In this document: positions 1 to 12,000 of the stretch, one piece after another
Numbering within the stretch: position 1 is the stretch's first letter
Layout: each line of letters starts with the position of its first letter
Made by a program: the position numbers and the translations under genes
The notes under the pieces: generated by a model
Database searches by the model: none
Told to the model about the DNA's origin: nothing
What the model saw: only the letters and a program-made list of their open reading frames with translations
DNA from: Chionis minor
Lineage: Eukaryota > Chordata > Aves > Charadriiformes > Chionididae
Assembly: GCA_013398295.1 (NCBI GenBank)
Contig: VZSF01001206.1
Span: forward strand, 62,001 to 126,000
Direction: 5' to 3'
DNA length: 64,000 bases

Positions 1-569
1 TAAAGGTATGTTTCACAGTACATTTCTCATGAGAAGGAAGCCTTCTTATCTGTACCAACAATTCAATGCTGTCATTTGTAAATAGAATAATAGTAAAAGG
101 CATAGCAATAAAAGTAATTATTAGTAACTTTTTTTGTTTTAAAGGCTAAATGGTTATCTGATTTTAAAACAAAATCTCATTTTGCTTATTATGATTGCTG
201 TGTTGTGCAGCTGCAGTGAATTCCTAGTGTATTTAGAGAAAATCTGTGTCCCAAAACAATATTGATAGTTGACTCTATTAGCTGCAGTGCTTTAGAGTGA
301 TCTAATGGCTATAATAGACTCAACTAGAATTCAGCAGACCTGCATTTTCTTCTTCATTTTCCTGCTCTTCTGTTATCTTACCACAGAGAAATCAGTTCAC
401 TTCTCTGTTCTCTTGCTTTAACTATTTATACTGTTAGATTTTGGGCTTGGGGACTGTTTCCTAGTATGCACATACACATTAATGAGCACAGTGAGGCCTT
501 GGTCTCACAATTGGTGCCTTTAGGAATTACTGTCATACAAACATAATCGTATTCTTTGCTAACTAATAG
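1..569. other. Unique AT-rich DNA, no gene seen
   Basis: AT-rich sequence leading up to CR1-1. I see no open frame of convincing length, no RNA-gene-like structure and no recognisable repeat. Confidence 0.6.
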
Positions 570-1419
570 TCATAGAATCATAGAGTCATTGAATGGGGTA
601 GGTTGGAAGAGACCTTAAAGATCACCTAGTTCCAACCCCCCTACCGTGGGCAGGGATATCTCCCAATAGACCTGGTTGCTCAAAGCCTCGTCCAACCTGA
701 CCTTGAAAACTTCCAGGGATGGGGCATCCACAACTTCCCTGGGCAACCTGGGCCAGTGCCTCACCACCCTCACAGTAAAAAATTCTTCCTGATATCTATT
801 CTAAATCTTCCCTCTTCCAGTTTGAAGCCATTATCCCTCATGCTATCACTACGTGTCCTTGAAAAAGTTCCTTTCCAGCTTTCCTGTAGGCCCCCTTTAG
901 GTACCTGGAAGCAGCTACAACGTCTCCCCGGAGCCCTCTCTTCTCCAGGCTGAACAATCCCAACTCTCTCAGCCTGTCCTCATAGCAGAGGTGCTCTAAC
1001 CCTCTAATCATCTTTGTGGCCTTCCTCTGGACTCACTCCAACAGGTCCATGTCCTTCTTAAGTTGGGGGCCCCAGAGCTGGACACAGTACTCCAGATGGG
1101 GTCTCACAAGAGCAGAGCAGAGGGGCAGAATCACTTCCCTTGACCTGCTGGCCATGCTTCTTTCAATGCAGCCCAGGATATGGTTGACTTTTTGGGCTGC
1201 AAGCACACATTGCCAGCTTATGTTGAGCTTCTCATCCACCAACACCACCAAGTCCCTCTCCTCAGGGCTGCTCTCAATCCATTCTCCTCCCAGCCCGTAT
1301 TTGTGCATGGCATTGCCCTGACCCACACACGGGACCTTGCACTTGGCCTTGTTGAACTTCACAAGGTTGGCAGTGGCCCACCTCTTTACGTCTGTCAAGG
1401 TCCCTCTGTATGGCATCCC

Positions 1420-1425
1420 TTCCCT
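1420..1425. repeat. Left copy of 6-bp target duplication (TTCCCT)
   Basis: TTCCCT borders the nested CR1 on the left; its partner is at 1765-1770. The empty site can be read in the related copy CR1-2, where the hexamer occurs once between GCATCCC and CCAGTGTGTTGACC. Confidence 0.75.
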
Positions 1426-1764
1426 TTACAAATACTTAAAGGGAGGGTGCCAGGAGGAGGGGGCCAGTCTCTTTTCAGTGGTGCCCAGTGATAGGACAAG
1501 AGGCAATGGGTACAAACTTGAATATAGGAAGTTCCATCTCAACATGAGGAGAAACTTCTTTCCTTTGAGGGTGGCAGAGCACTGGAACAGGCTGCCCAGA
1601 GAGGTGGTGGGTTCTCCAACACTGGAGACATTCCAAACCCAGCTGCTGGAAGCCATCCTGTGCAACCTAATGTAGGTGAACCTGCTCTGGCAGGAGGGTT
1701 GGACCAGGTGATCTCTAGAGGTCCCTTCCAACCCTTAACATTCTGTGATTCTGTGATTCTGCAA
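1426..1764 (+). mobile_element. Nested CR1 3' end inserted into CR1-1
   Basis: About 340 bp of plus-strand CR1 lies inside the minus-strand CR1-1. It starts in the sequence for the ORF2 C-terminus (TACTTAAAGGGAGGGTGCC), continues through GGCAGAGCACTGGAACAGG and ends in GGTCCCTTCCAACCC plus two ATTCTGTG octamers. The host sequence resumes exactly where it stopped: TTCCCT is present at 1420-1425 and again at 1765-1770, while the uninterrupted equivalent in CR1-2 (about 26302-26307) has one copy. This is what a 5'-truncated insertion with a 6-bp target duplication would leave. Its sequence is closest within the window to the 3' part of CR1-4 (48800-49112), so the two share a subfamily. Confidence 0.92.
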
Positions 1765-1770
1765 TTCCCT
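1765..1770. repeat. Right copy of 6-bp target duplication (TTCCCT)
   Basis: Directly follows the octamer tail of the nested CR1 and continues into host CR1-1 sequence CCAGTGTGTTGACC. Partner at 1420-1425. Confidence 0.75.
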
Positions 1771-1778
1771 CCAGTGTG

Positions 1779-2862
1779 TTGACCTCTCCACACAACTGGA
1801 GTCATTAGTAAACTTGCTGATGTTTACTCAGTCCCACTGTCCATGTCGCCAGCAAAGATGTTAAATAGTGCCAGTCCCAGTACCGACCCCTGAGGAACAC
1901 CACTCATCACTGCTCACCACTTGGACATCAAGCCATTGGCTGCAACTCTTTGAGCGCGACCACCCAGCCAGTTCCTTATCCACCAAGTGGTCCATCCATC
2001 AAATCCATGTCTAATTTAGAGACAAGGATGTCTTGTGGGACAGTGTCAAATGCTTTGCGTTACTCTCCCCTTATCCATCAATTCTGTAACCCTGTTGTAG
2101 AAGGCCACCAAATTTGTCAGGCATGATTTGCGCTTAGTGAAGCCATGTTAGCTGCCACAAATCATCTCCTTATTTTCCCATGTGCCTTAGCAGATTTTCC
2201 AGGAGGATCTGCTCCATGACTTTGCCGGGCACAGAGGTGAGACTGACTGACCTGCAGTTCCCCAGGTCTTCCTTTGTTACCCTTTTTAAAAAGGGGGGTT
2301 ATGTTTCTGCTTTTCCAGTCAGTGTGAACTTCATTGGACTGCCACTACTTCTCAAATATGATGGATAATGGCTTCACAACTTCATCTGCCAGTTGCCTCA
2401 GGACCCGTGGATGAATCTCATCAGGTCCCATGGATTTGTACACCTTCACGTTCATCAGCTGATCTCAGACCTGGTCTTCTCCTACCGCAGGCAGTACCTC
2501 ATTCTCCCAGTCCCTGCCTTTGCCTTCTGAGACTTGGGTGGTGTGACTAGAGCCTTTCCTAGTGAAGACTGAGGTAAAAGTCATTCAGTACCTCAGCCTT
2601 CTCCATGTCCCAGGTGACCAGGTGTCCTGTTTCCTTCCTGAGTGGGCCCACATTTTCCCTAGTTTTCCTTGTGTCATTGATATACCTATCTTTCTTGCTG
2701 CCCCTGATGTCCCTGGGCAGATTTAACTCTATCTGGGATTTAGCTTTTCTAACCTGACACCTGGCTGCTCAGAGAGTTTCTCTATATTCCTCTCAGGTTA
2801 CCTGTCCTTGCTTCCACCCTCTCTAGCCTTCCTTTTTCTGTATGAGATTGTCCAGGATAATC
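1779..2862 (-). pseudogene. CR1-1 ORF2 remnant (reverse transcriptase, upstream half)
   Basis: Read on the minus strand this is the part of CR1 ORF2 from the endonuclease-RT linker through the RT fingers and palm. Recognisable pieces are the stretch equivalent to [18 protein letters not shown] near 2340-2430, a [14 protein letters not shown] equivalent near 2190-2240, and AFDTVPQDIL near 2030-2060. Compared with CR1-2, about 23 bp are missing at 2058-2066; these would encode the YLDLC part of block A, so the first catalytic aspartate is gone and the frame is shifted. The FADD box reads F-T-N-D at about 1806-1817. A second CR1 sits just downstream in the sense direction. ORF2 of CR1 normally nicks target DNA and reverse-transcribes the element; this copy cannot. 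Confidence 0.8.
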
Positions 2863-5800
2863 TTGACTTTAGTAACACCAAATACTCTAACGTGACAGTT
2901 TTCTGTTCTTCATCTCTTCTCTCAAGCCAGAATAAAATCCCTAGATAATAATTTTTCCCCTACTATTAATTGTATTACAGAAATAAAACTTGAACTTGGC
3001 TAGTTAATGGTACTCTTATTTTTTCCTCTTCTAATCCTTCACATGTTAACTGAAACCATTTGTAGCTGGGACCCAACAACACTGAATTGTATGTTTGCAC
3101 CTGTTCTACCTCTCAAACAATCAGTTGTGCAGAAAAGTAGACATGATATGATCATTTAAGACAGCCTAGGGCAAGGTCAGTCAGTGAATTATTGCATTTA
3201 ACTTGAATTTTTGCATTAGAAGAACTAAGGGGAAAAAAAAAAATGAAACCCCAGACGTTACGGTAGCGTCTTGCCTTGTACAAGAGGAGGGTTTCCAGGA
3301 AGCCATCAAAGCTTGAAGCCCCTTCTTCAATAGAATGAAGACTGATGCAATGACAGTCACTGTGCTGGTGAACTTCTAAGGTGGTATTGTCACAGCCACA
3401 ACTTCTATTTTTATCCAGTTAGTGTACCTCACTTCTTTCATTTGAAGAGCCCTAAAATTTATGATTTCTAACTTTTCTAGTGTTCTTTGCAATATGTTGT
3501 CAAAGTACAACTTCCAGTGTTGAATGGCCATTATTAAAGACTTTCAGTTAGTAGTACCCATTGAACATGTATTTTTCTTGGAATTCCCCATCCATTCCAT
3601 GAGAAAGAAGATAAAATACTCAGGTTCCTATGTATTTCACAATACCTGTGAAATCACAGATTTCCACAGTGGGATGGAGGGCAGGTTTCAGAAGTCACAA
3701 TTCACTGTGAAGAGCTCTTAATAATTTCTTGATAAATAACTTCCCTTCTTACTTGCGTAACAGTTCAGAGAAACCTTCTATTCGGGGTCAGTTTTCAGTG
3801 CACTGACAATTCCTGTGTCCAAGATTCAAGAGATCAGTGACTGGAAACTGCTTACAGGATTGCAATATTAGAGCTAGAAACTTCAGAAACTGCATACAAC
3901 CTTATAGATTAATTTAAAGAGCTCCAACTGGCTATGCTACAGATGCTTGAGAGGAATGGATTTTTCATCAGTATTGGCAGTGTTACCCTGGCTCTGGATG
4001 AGAGAGATTTAATAATTTCATTGAATCTATTTTGGCTTTCCTACAATATGTGTTTGTATTGTCAAAAATCAATTCTGACTTTCTTTTCTGTTGATCATCC
4101 TTTGCATAAAGACCACAAAGTATTGAAAATATGTTCAAATTTTATCCTTCTTAAATAGCTATTAAAATCTATTTAGGATCTCTGACTGTAGAGTGATGCC
4201 TTTATCCAGAAGATTTAAGGACTATAAAACTAGACAGAAACTCATGCTTGAAGTCCAGAACACATTAATCTCTCCAATTCTTCATTTTCTTGCAATTCTT
4301 CAAAAATTTTTTTTAGTATTATATTGTTCGCAAGCGAAAATATTTGTGTACTCACATGCAAAAAAAAAAATCAAAACTTGAACTTTTACGGATTTGCCCT
4401 GTTAAGAAAAATGCTTAAGAAATAAGAAAAACAGAATCTTGATCTCCCATACCTAGGTTTACTCTGTTCCACACGTGGTTTAAAATACTTTGTACTTAGA
4501 CAGTCTAACATTTCTATATGTAAAAGTAATTGCTATTTTCTTTTCTAGACTCAATCAATCAGTCATATGAATAAAAGAACTTTTATGGGAAATATTTATC
4601 ATTATCTAACCTTTGAAAGATATATACAATAATTTAGAATAGGTGATACATATACTGAGCTAGGAACTCGTGTTATTATTTTTTTATGGTAAATTAGGTA
4701 ATACAATGGTAGTGGGATACAGTAATATAGATTACTTTCAGGAAAACATTCCTTATAGTATATATACGGAGTAAAAAAATAAACTGAAAAGTATAAATTC
4801 ATTTGGATTTGTTATTGCTTTTAGGAGTAAAAATTAAAAAATACGTATTATGGTACTTGTGATTGAAGTTTTCTTCCTCCATGGAAGAGGTGTTACATGG
4901 ATATTAGAAAAATTTACTTCCCATTTACTCAATTAGCTAGTCTTTGGTGAATGTCCTGTTTTAGGAATTAGAAAAAACTCCCGGTGTCTATTACCATTTC
5001 TTATCAATGCCTCAGATAGTGAATGGCTCCCAGCTCTCCTCAGCTGTGAACGAAGTTTTGAATATTTACATTTAAACATAGAGTTCTGGAGATAAACAGG
5101 ATTCATTTCCCAAATTTTGAACATCATGTCAAAGTGATTTCTTTACTTCACAGGTAACCTGTTTTGCATTGGAAAAGTAGGAAAGAAATGGAAACTCTAA
5201 ACCGCCTACACAGAAGGTTATAGTTGAAACCTCCTTCCTAATAACTCATCTCACATTGTACCACTTTGAAGATTTTCTTCTGATTCTTCCCTGGAGATGT
5301 AATTATAGTGCTTTGGGAACTGGTTCTGTTTCTAAGAAAATTAACTCAGGCTTCTGAACCACTGGCAAAGGACAAGCTGCTATAGGAGGAAGGACAGATA
5401 CAATCATTCTGTTACAAGTAATACAAAAGTACTGTTCACTGGATATTATGCTTGAATTAATATTCTGTTCCTAATATGTGTTGCCAGTAAGAAAAGCATA
5501 TGTGAGCTGGGTCTGTAATCCTATATTTCAATGTGAATAATTCTGATGGACCTTTAAAAAGTATTTTTCACAAAGAAAAAGACATAGAACTAAGTTTTTC
5601 TTGCTTTATGTGTATGATCTTTCATTCCAACTTAATTCTGACAAAATACACAATTCCAGAGATCAACTATATTTAGTAAAACACTCGCCTGTGTGATTAA
5701 ACTAGTGGACTTGTCTACATCCAATGCGTTATAGGAAAGTACTGGGTTTTCCTCCTACACAATTTAATAGCAATGCATTTTAATTTGCAAATGCATATAA

Positions 5801-8012
5801 ATGCATATTTAATACTGAATTTTCATCTTATCCACGACTATCATTGATTTTCTTGTGACTAATCACAACCATAAAGACCTAAATTATACCTCTGATTTTC
5901 CATAGCTATACATAAATACCTACTTTAGAATATTTCAAAAACCACGTTTGTCAAGAAAAATACATATTTGAAGATGTTTATTTTAATTGAAGTAGTCACT
6001 GGAATACTAAGCCTTGACGAAAGTATTATATACTGCTTTAACTCTGATTTATGAAATTTAAAGCAAATTTATTTTCATTCTTTGACACAAATAACACAAA
6101 ATAAAATAAGTAAATTTTAAAAAAAATAATAATTCCTTAAGACATAACTTTAAAGAACTTTTTACTTTTTCTTTTATAATTTAATTATACAAATGAAATA
6201 CAGTATTTATATTTTGGTCTGCCAAAAATTTGTAAATAAATTTGTTATGTGGAAGAAAACCTATAAAAAGCATTTTTACAGCCACAACTTAAGTTGCTTA
6301 TAATCAAATACTGCTTAAACATAAAACTGTAACAACACTACTGCGATGCTTTTCAGTGATAGCCATGCTCAGATCACTTTATATCTTCATATTTACATAA
6401 ATAGTCTTTCTGTTTGGGTTCATTTTTGACGACAATTCTTTTGATGTTTTTTGAGAGATTTGTATTTTCAAACACAAGTATCATCCTGCCATCAGCCCAG
6501 CTGACCAGTTGTCTCAAGGCAACATCTAAATTTAGTCTGTATGAATCTACACAAATAAGCACAGCTCCCCACAGTGGTACCGGTAATAAGAAAATTAATA
6601 ATTGTGTACTGACCTCACACACTTCATTTCTAGAGTTTTCTTTCTGATTTTTTTTCTTAAGATTCTCAGTTACTTTTATTCAATTAGTCTTCAAATAGCA
6701 CTAATAAATGTCTACTGATTTCATTTAAGTTAGTTCTGAATTAACCATGTACGTAACCTAAATGAGGCCACTTATCTGTGGACACTGTGATAACACCCTA
6801 TATTGTGAAAGAGAGGTTAAATGTAGGAACACACAGACGCAACATTTTAATATGTTCACTACTCCCCAGTCTCATTTACTTTTTAAAGCAATGACAGAAT
6901 ATTGATAAGTTTTTAATGTTTCTAACTTAAAATTTAATGCTTAAAGTAAAATTAGAAAATTTATTGTGGAAAATAGATATATCCTGCAGACTAAGAAGTC
7001 ATATTTCAGGTGTAACTTTTGCACCACTTATGTATATAATCATCCCAGGTTAGTTTATGCATAGGTCATGTATCATACCCGAGTTTACTAAAGTTGTTTG
7101 GAAGTCTTGCATTTAAGAGCTGAATTTGAACATTTAGATCAATAAAGAAATGTAGTTGGCTTGCAGTGACAGAAACTGGAACTTTTTTGAAGCTACATAA
7201 TAAAACGTATTATTTCATAATTATGGCAGGAGCATTTTTGTGACTATTTCATTCTTAATTTTCCCTGAAAATATACTGCATTAAAGTTTTTGGAATACTA
7301 TTTTAACACTACAGACTGCTGAAATATTGAATATTAAATTCTGAAGTCAATTGCAGGTGTTAATATATCAACTTCATTCAATATATGAATTACACATTAA
7401 CATTAATGACTGTTGCATGTACTCTAATGATTTATGTTGCACATTAGTTTAAAATATCTTCTTGCCAACTGTCAATACGTTCACTTCATTATTCCTTTAC
7501 TATATACAAACTGAGTGCTTTTATAAGATTCACTTCAGTTTTATAACACTGGTTATACAGTCATTAAACAAATTGTCAGACTACAGATTTTGTCAAGATT
7601 TCTCCCAGGTTATAAACCACCTACATCCAAAAAAAATCCACAAATACCCTCCCATACAGCTACATATTTGCCTTAACTTATGCTCTGCTTCTATCAGTTG
7701 TGCATCCGTAAGCAATTGTTTATTTCAGTTTCACTAGTAATGGTTCTTTTGAACACTGTCAGCACAGTGTATCAAAATGACATAATCTGATGAAATTTCC
7801 TTTAGAGAAATGTTTTGTTATTGTTGAGTGTTTTTGTTCTGTTTTCCTTTTTTTAATAATATTTACACAAAGCCAAAGCTATGTATGTTGTTTATGTTCC
7901 ACTCACAGTAGGCTTTATTTGGAAGAATTCTATCTTCAGTTAAGAATTATTATAATTGCAGAAGGGGACGTCCATAAAGAAAGTTGATAATTCTTTTGTC
8001 TCAGTAGAAAAA

Positions 8013-8043
8013 CAACCAACCAACCAACCAACTAACCAACCAA
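8013..8043 (+). repeat. Short AACC microsatellite
   Basis: About seven units of CAAC/CCAA with one interruption (ACTAACC). Ordinary imperfect simple repeat. Confidence 0.9.
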
Positions 8044-9852
8044 ATCTCCCACCTTCCCCCCTCAAATGCCCTAAATATCTAAATTAATCATTACACTTCT
8101 TACAAGAATAATTGATTGAGATATACTGCATTGCTCCTATTCCATAATAGGTGGGATTTGAGATTACTAAATATTTACTGTGACGTATTTAATGTGTCAT
8201 AACTATGAAAGCTTTTAACTCAGCTGTAAACATTCATTCAGTAGGTATGTATCAATGATTACTGAAGCTTATCTATTAAAGATTTAGTGTGATATGTTAT
8301 TTTGATTAATATTCTCCAACTAACCTCAGTAGGATGTAAAATCAACAGAAATGAGCTTTTTCAATACAAAAAGTTTTGGTCTGTTTCATAATATACCCTG
8401 CAGTGCCATAAAAAAAAAATCTTTGCAGAACTCAATAACTTCCTAAAATATTGTGCCTGATTAGAGAGTTCTGATGTGTCTTTATACAGATGTATGCATT
8501 AGTTTTGACAGAAATTCTTTCGCATGGTTCAGCAGGAAGTTGTTTTTTCACGTTTTTCGTTCTGATTGCAATGTCTTCAATGCTATGTTAGTTGTATATG
8601 AATGCAGAATTCTAAATGCCAGATTTCTGATTTTTTGCTGGTCTTGCATAACAAGTGGATTTTTTTTGTGTGTAAATATATCTTTTGTGACTATTTTGTG
8701 AATGCAGTTTAATGATCTGGCATTTGTACATGTGCATCAATATTTATGTTAATTAGGTTATTTATGTTCATTATACCATTATAAAGTAGTCTACTGTAGT
8801 AATCAAATGGTCACAAAAGGTTAGAAAATAAATAAAGGAGGAAAGCAGCACTGAATTTATCATTTCAGGTGCAGCAAATGTAGCATGGCAGTTTTCCCCA
8901 TCCCTTTAAGAGATGTGCCATTGAAGCTCTGTGAAAAATGTACTTGGTAATGCAGATAGTAATGCCTAGATTCTGCCGACACCCTCTTGTTTGCACAAAA
9001 AAACTCATTCACAATAAACTGCATATATGCAACAGTGATACAGCAACGATGTATTAAAGCTATAACAAAAGCATTGTTGTCACAGAGGTAATATGTCTCC
9101 TGTTACACCACCAGATATTGTGGAAGAACAGGAAAGAGCTTGGGTGCACAGACCCATCCTTGAAGTCAAATAAGCAGTCTTCAAGGTTGAGAACAACTGT
9201 TTCAATTTTAACTACAGTCCATGGGTTAATAGGGGTTAGTACTTCAGGGAGTGTGCTATATTGAATTTTGAAGGCGTAGCTTTTCCAGATTTCTGAAAGA
9301 GCATCACAACCTTTATATACTATCGTTTTCAGAATATACCTTCATGCCTTTTATAGAAATAAAGGACACAGTGCTCCTGGATATTCTTAGCTAACACTGA
9401 TAACTGTATATAATCTTCTTTGTAAATGTATTAAAGATACTATCTTGTAACAAAGTTAACTAGTATTTCTCTTGGAAGACTGTTTCAAAATCTGACACGT
9501 AGACATTCATAATATCATAAAGGCATTTGTTAAGGGCTCTCCTTCAATGTTATGCATATGGACAAGATAAACAGACAAGCTTTTGCCATGTGTGAGCAAT
9601 GTGTGCACGTGCACACGAAAGGCAAACACCTACTTAGATCAATCCATAATTTTCATGTGAGTTTTGTTACATCTGTGTACGCTCTAGCCCCTTTTGAATA
9701 CACACACAGAAATGGCAAGACCTCTGGGATGGGCTGTAAATTTCTTATCATTAGATCTCAAGGAACTGTGCAACTCTGCTATATCATTTTGACTCTGATT
9801 GATAGAAATAAAGCATCATAATATTAACACGGAATCAGAACAGAGTTTTGTA

Positions 9853-9883
9853 AAATGAAATGAAACTGCTTTTCATTTCATTT
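9853..9883. repeat. Perfect 13-bp inverted repeat with 5-nt loop
   Basis: AAATGAAATGAAA at 9853-9865 is followed by a CTGCT loop and its exact complement TTTCATTTCATTT at 9871-9883. The following TTTGTACAAA (9881-9890) is itself a palindrome overlapping the right arm. No U-run or gene context supports a terminator or a microRNA precursor. Confidence 0.85.
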
Positions 9884-10931
9884 GTACAAATGAAGTACAA
9901 GTAAAAGAAAAGAAAAAAAAACCCACAGGTCACATACATATTCCTTTTCTAAAACTCTTGTTTAGAATGGTGCAATTGAAAGAAAATCCTGTATGTTTGA
10001 ATATCAAAAAGAACTTTCAATTGCGGCTTGAATACTGAAGTTCAAAGGTATGCCATATTTCTGATTTTCCTCCTGTCTTCTTAACCAGAATGGAGAATGC
10101 AAAAGAAAATTTGCAACTCAACTTATTAAACTAATATATAAGATGTTCTAATAGCAGATATATTGAATATTGTATTCAACACAATATATTGAATTGTAAA
10201 GGGCTTTTAAGTACATTCTTTCATTATGTTTCTCACCTATCCGTAACATTTAGCTATACCAAAACATAATTATGCAGCAGATCCCCATCATTATGAAAAT
10301 GTTTAGTCAGCATACATATTCAAATTAAATATTTTAGTGCACATTTTATAATTAGCAGTACTTCTAGGTGCTTAGCAGATACATAATTTTGGAAGCTATA
10401 TCCTCTAACAGATAGCTGCAGAATTTGCTTGTTTTCAGAAGAGTAATATTCAGCTTAGCTGGTGGTTTTGCACTGTTATTATTATCTTTGCAGACTGGAC
10501 AGTATTCCCCTTCCAGCTTGTGGAAACTATGATTTACTAAAGGACAGTTTTCCACAATATAGACGATTTGGTCATTCTGGAAAGAAACATTAGAACATTA
10601 GTATTTTTTCACCTGAAAAAGAAAAAAAGAAGGAAAACACTTATATAAAGGTGATTAAATAAAGCATAAATAAAGAATTTTTTAACTGCAGTTTTTCAGA
10701 TCTTTGAATGAAAGAAATACAAGTCAAAACCACAAAGCAGACACATCACATACTTTCTTAAAAAAGAAAGAAATTAGATTTATTTAAGCAAATAAGCAAT
10801 CATTTGAAAAGTTACCAGACAAAGTGAAAGTTTTCTGAGGTTAACTCAAACTCAGAAAAAAAATTCTGTTGTGTAGATGTCTGGGGATTTGTCTTTTCAC
10901 ATTAGCTATCTACCAAACAACCATAATGCTT

Positions 10932-11014
10932 CTTTGGTTTTGTTTGGAGTTGTTTTGGTTTTGTGGGATTTGGGGTTTTTTAGTTACTTTTTTGTTTTTA
11001 GTTTTGCTTTTTCT
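10932..11014 (+). repeat. G/T-rich low-complexity tract
   Basis: Dominated by TTTTGG, TTTGG and GGTTTT words with few A or C until the poly-T end. Low complexity only. Confidence 0.7.
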
Positions 11015-12000
11015 AAATATTTGACTTTGACACATGTATAATAAGGCAATAAAGTCATGTGATAAAAAAGGGCAAACCTCTGAGTAACAAAATGAACAAT
11101 GATACGCCTGTATGGCTTTTACTAGTAAAATTTAAAACAACAGGACTTGTAGCCAAAGGTCCAAAGAATATCATAGTTATTACTTAGATAATTTTCAAAT
11201 GCAGTCAAACAGGATGGACTATGGACTGTCTTAAGCAGAAATTGTATTGATTCCTACATGAATAGTCCCTTCTCAGCTAATTGCATGCAAGCAATTCTGA
11301 AGGGATATGGTAGTTTCACTTACATAACAGGAAAACAGGAACAATTGAGACCTGTGATCATACAAGACATTTCATACAAGTGAACCTTGGGAGCTGATGT
11401 TTTTCAGGTGTGTTAAGAGGGATGGAGAATCCAAAATCCATTTAATTCTTAACACTTGCACATAGGACATATAGAAGTTTTTAATAGTGCCTCATGCCTA
11501 ACCTAAGGGAAACAAAACTTAAGAGGTATAGAGACCCCTTGCTTTTTCTCTACACTATATGAATTTCACATAAAATACAACATGTTAAGGTTTTTTATCT
11601 TAAAGTAGATTTCTTTTTATTCTGGTAGTTAGCTAAAATACTCAGGAACAAGGATGCAGTAGTCTCTCTGAGATCATTGAGGATGGCAAAACTGTCTCCA
11701 TAAGAAGACAGAATAGAGAGCAGATATGTGTGGGAAATAAAAGATGAGCAGCTTATGGGACTGTATCAAAAAGTGTACCAATTAGTAGCAGTCACTTATT
11801 TTTCAAGATTATAATCCCATGGAGAAGACTCAAAATGACATAAGCCCCATGATACTAGAATAAGCTAAATTCTACGTTAGAAAACAAGAACAAACTGCTA
11901 TTACTAGATTAACTGCTCAGAGATAAAGGAAAAATAACAACTTGTACCTCTCACAGTTATTTGACTGAAGAATTATCAAAAGCAGGCACAACAGCATCAG

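Larger units (their letters stand above)
570..2862 (-). mobile_element. CR1-1: long CR1 LINE, minus strand, interrupted by another CR1
   Basis: The plus strand opens with the reverse complement of a CR1 3' tail (CATAGAATCATAGAG) followed by GGTTGGAAGAGACCTT, the hallmark of an inverted avian CR1 end. Homology then runs backwards through the 3' untranslated part, the reverse-transcriptase region of ORF2 and the linker upstream of it, fading near 2862. Excluding the nested insertion at 1426-1764 about 1.95 kb is left, so the element is 5'-truncated: the ORF1 and endonuclease parts of a full-length CR1 (about 4.5 kb) are absent. It belongs to the same subfamily as CR1-2 at 25897-27262, with which it aligns over most of that copy's length. 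It is dead: many stops and frameshifts, a small deletion in block A, and FTND in place of FADD. The 5' boundary is approximate. Confidence 0.93.
2863..12000. other. Long AT-rich stretch without recognisable genes or mobile elements
   Basis: Over 9 kb in which I recognise no coding exon, RNA gene or transposon. Open frames are short (mostly under 90 codons), rich in F, L, S, I, K and N as expected from AT-rich noise, and none has a known domain. Small features inside are the AACC repeat at 8013-8043, the 13-bp hairpin at 9853-9883 and a G/T-rich tract at 10932-11014. The lack of CR1 and LTR copies contrasts with the right third of the window. Confidence 0.6.

Noticed and set aside
1016..1491. 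Overlapping frames of about 100 codons at the left end
   Set aside because: They fall inside CR1-1, partly antisense to its reverse transcriptase and running into the nested CR1.
8013..8043. CRISPR-like or telomere-like repeat
   Set aside because: Only 31 bp of an AACC microsatellite, without spacers and with an interruption.
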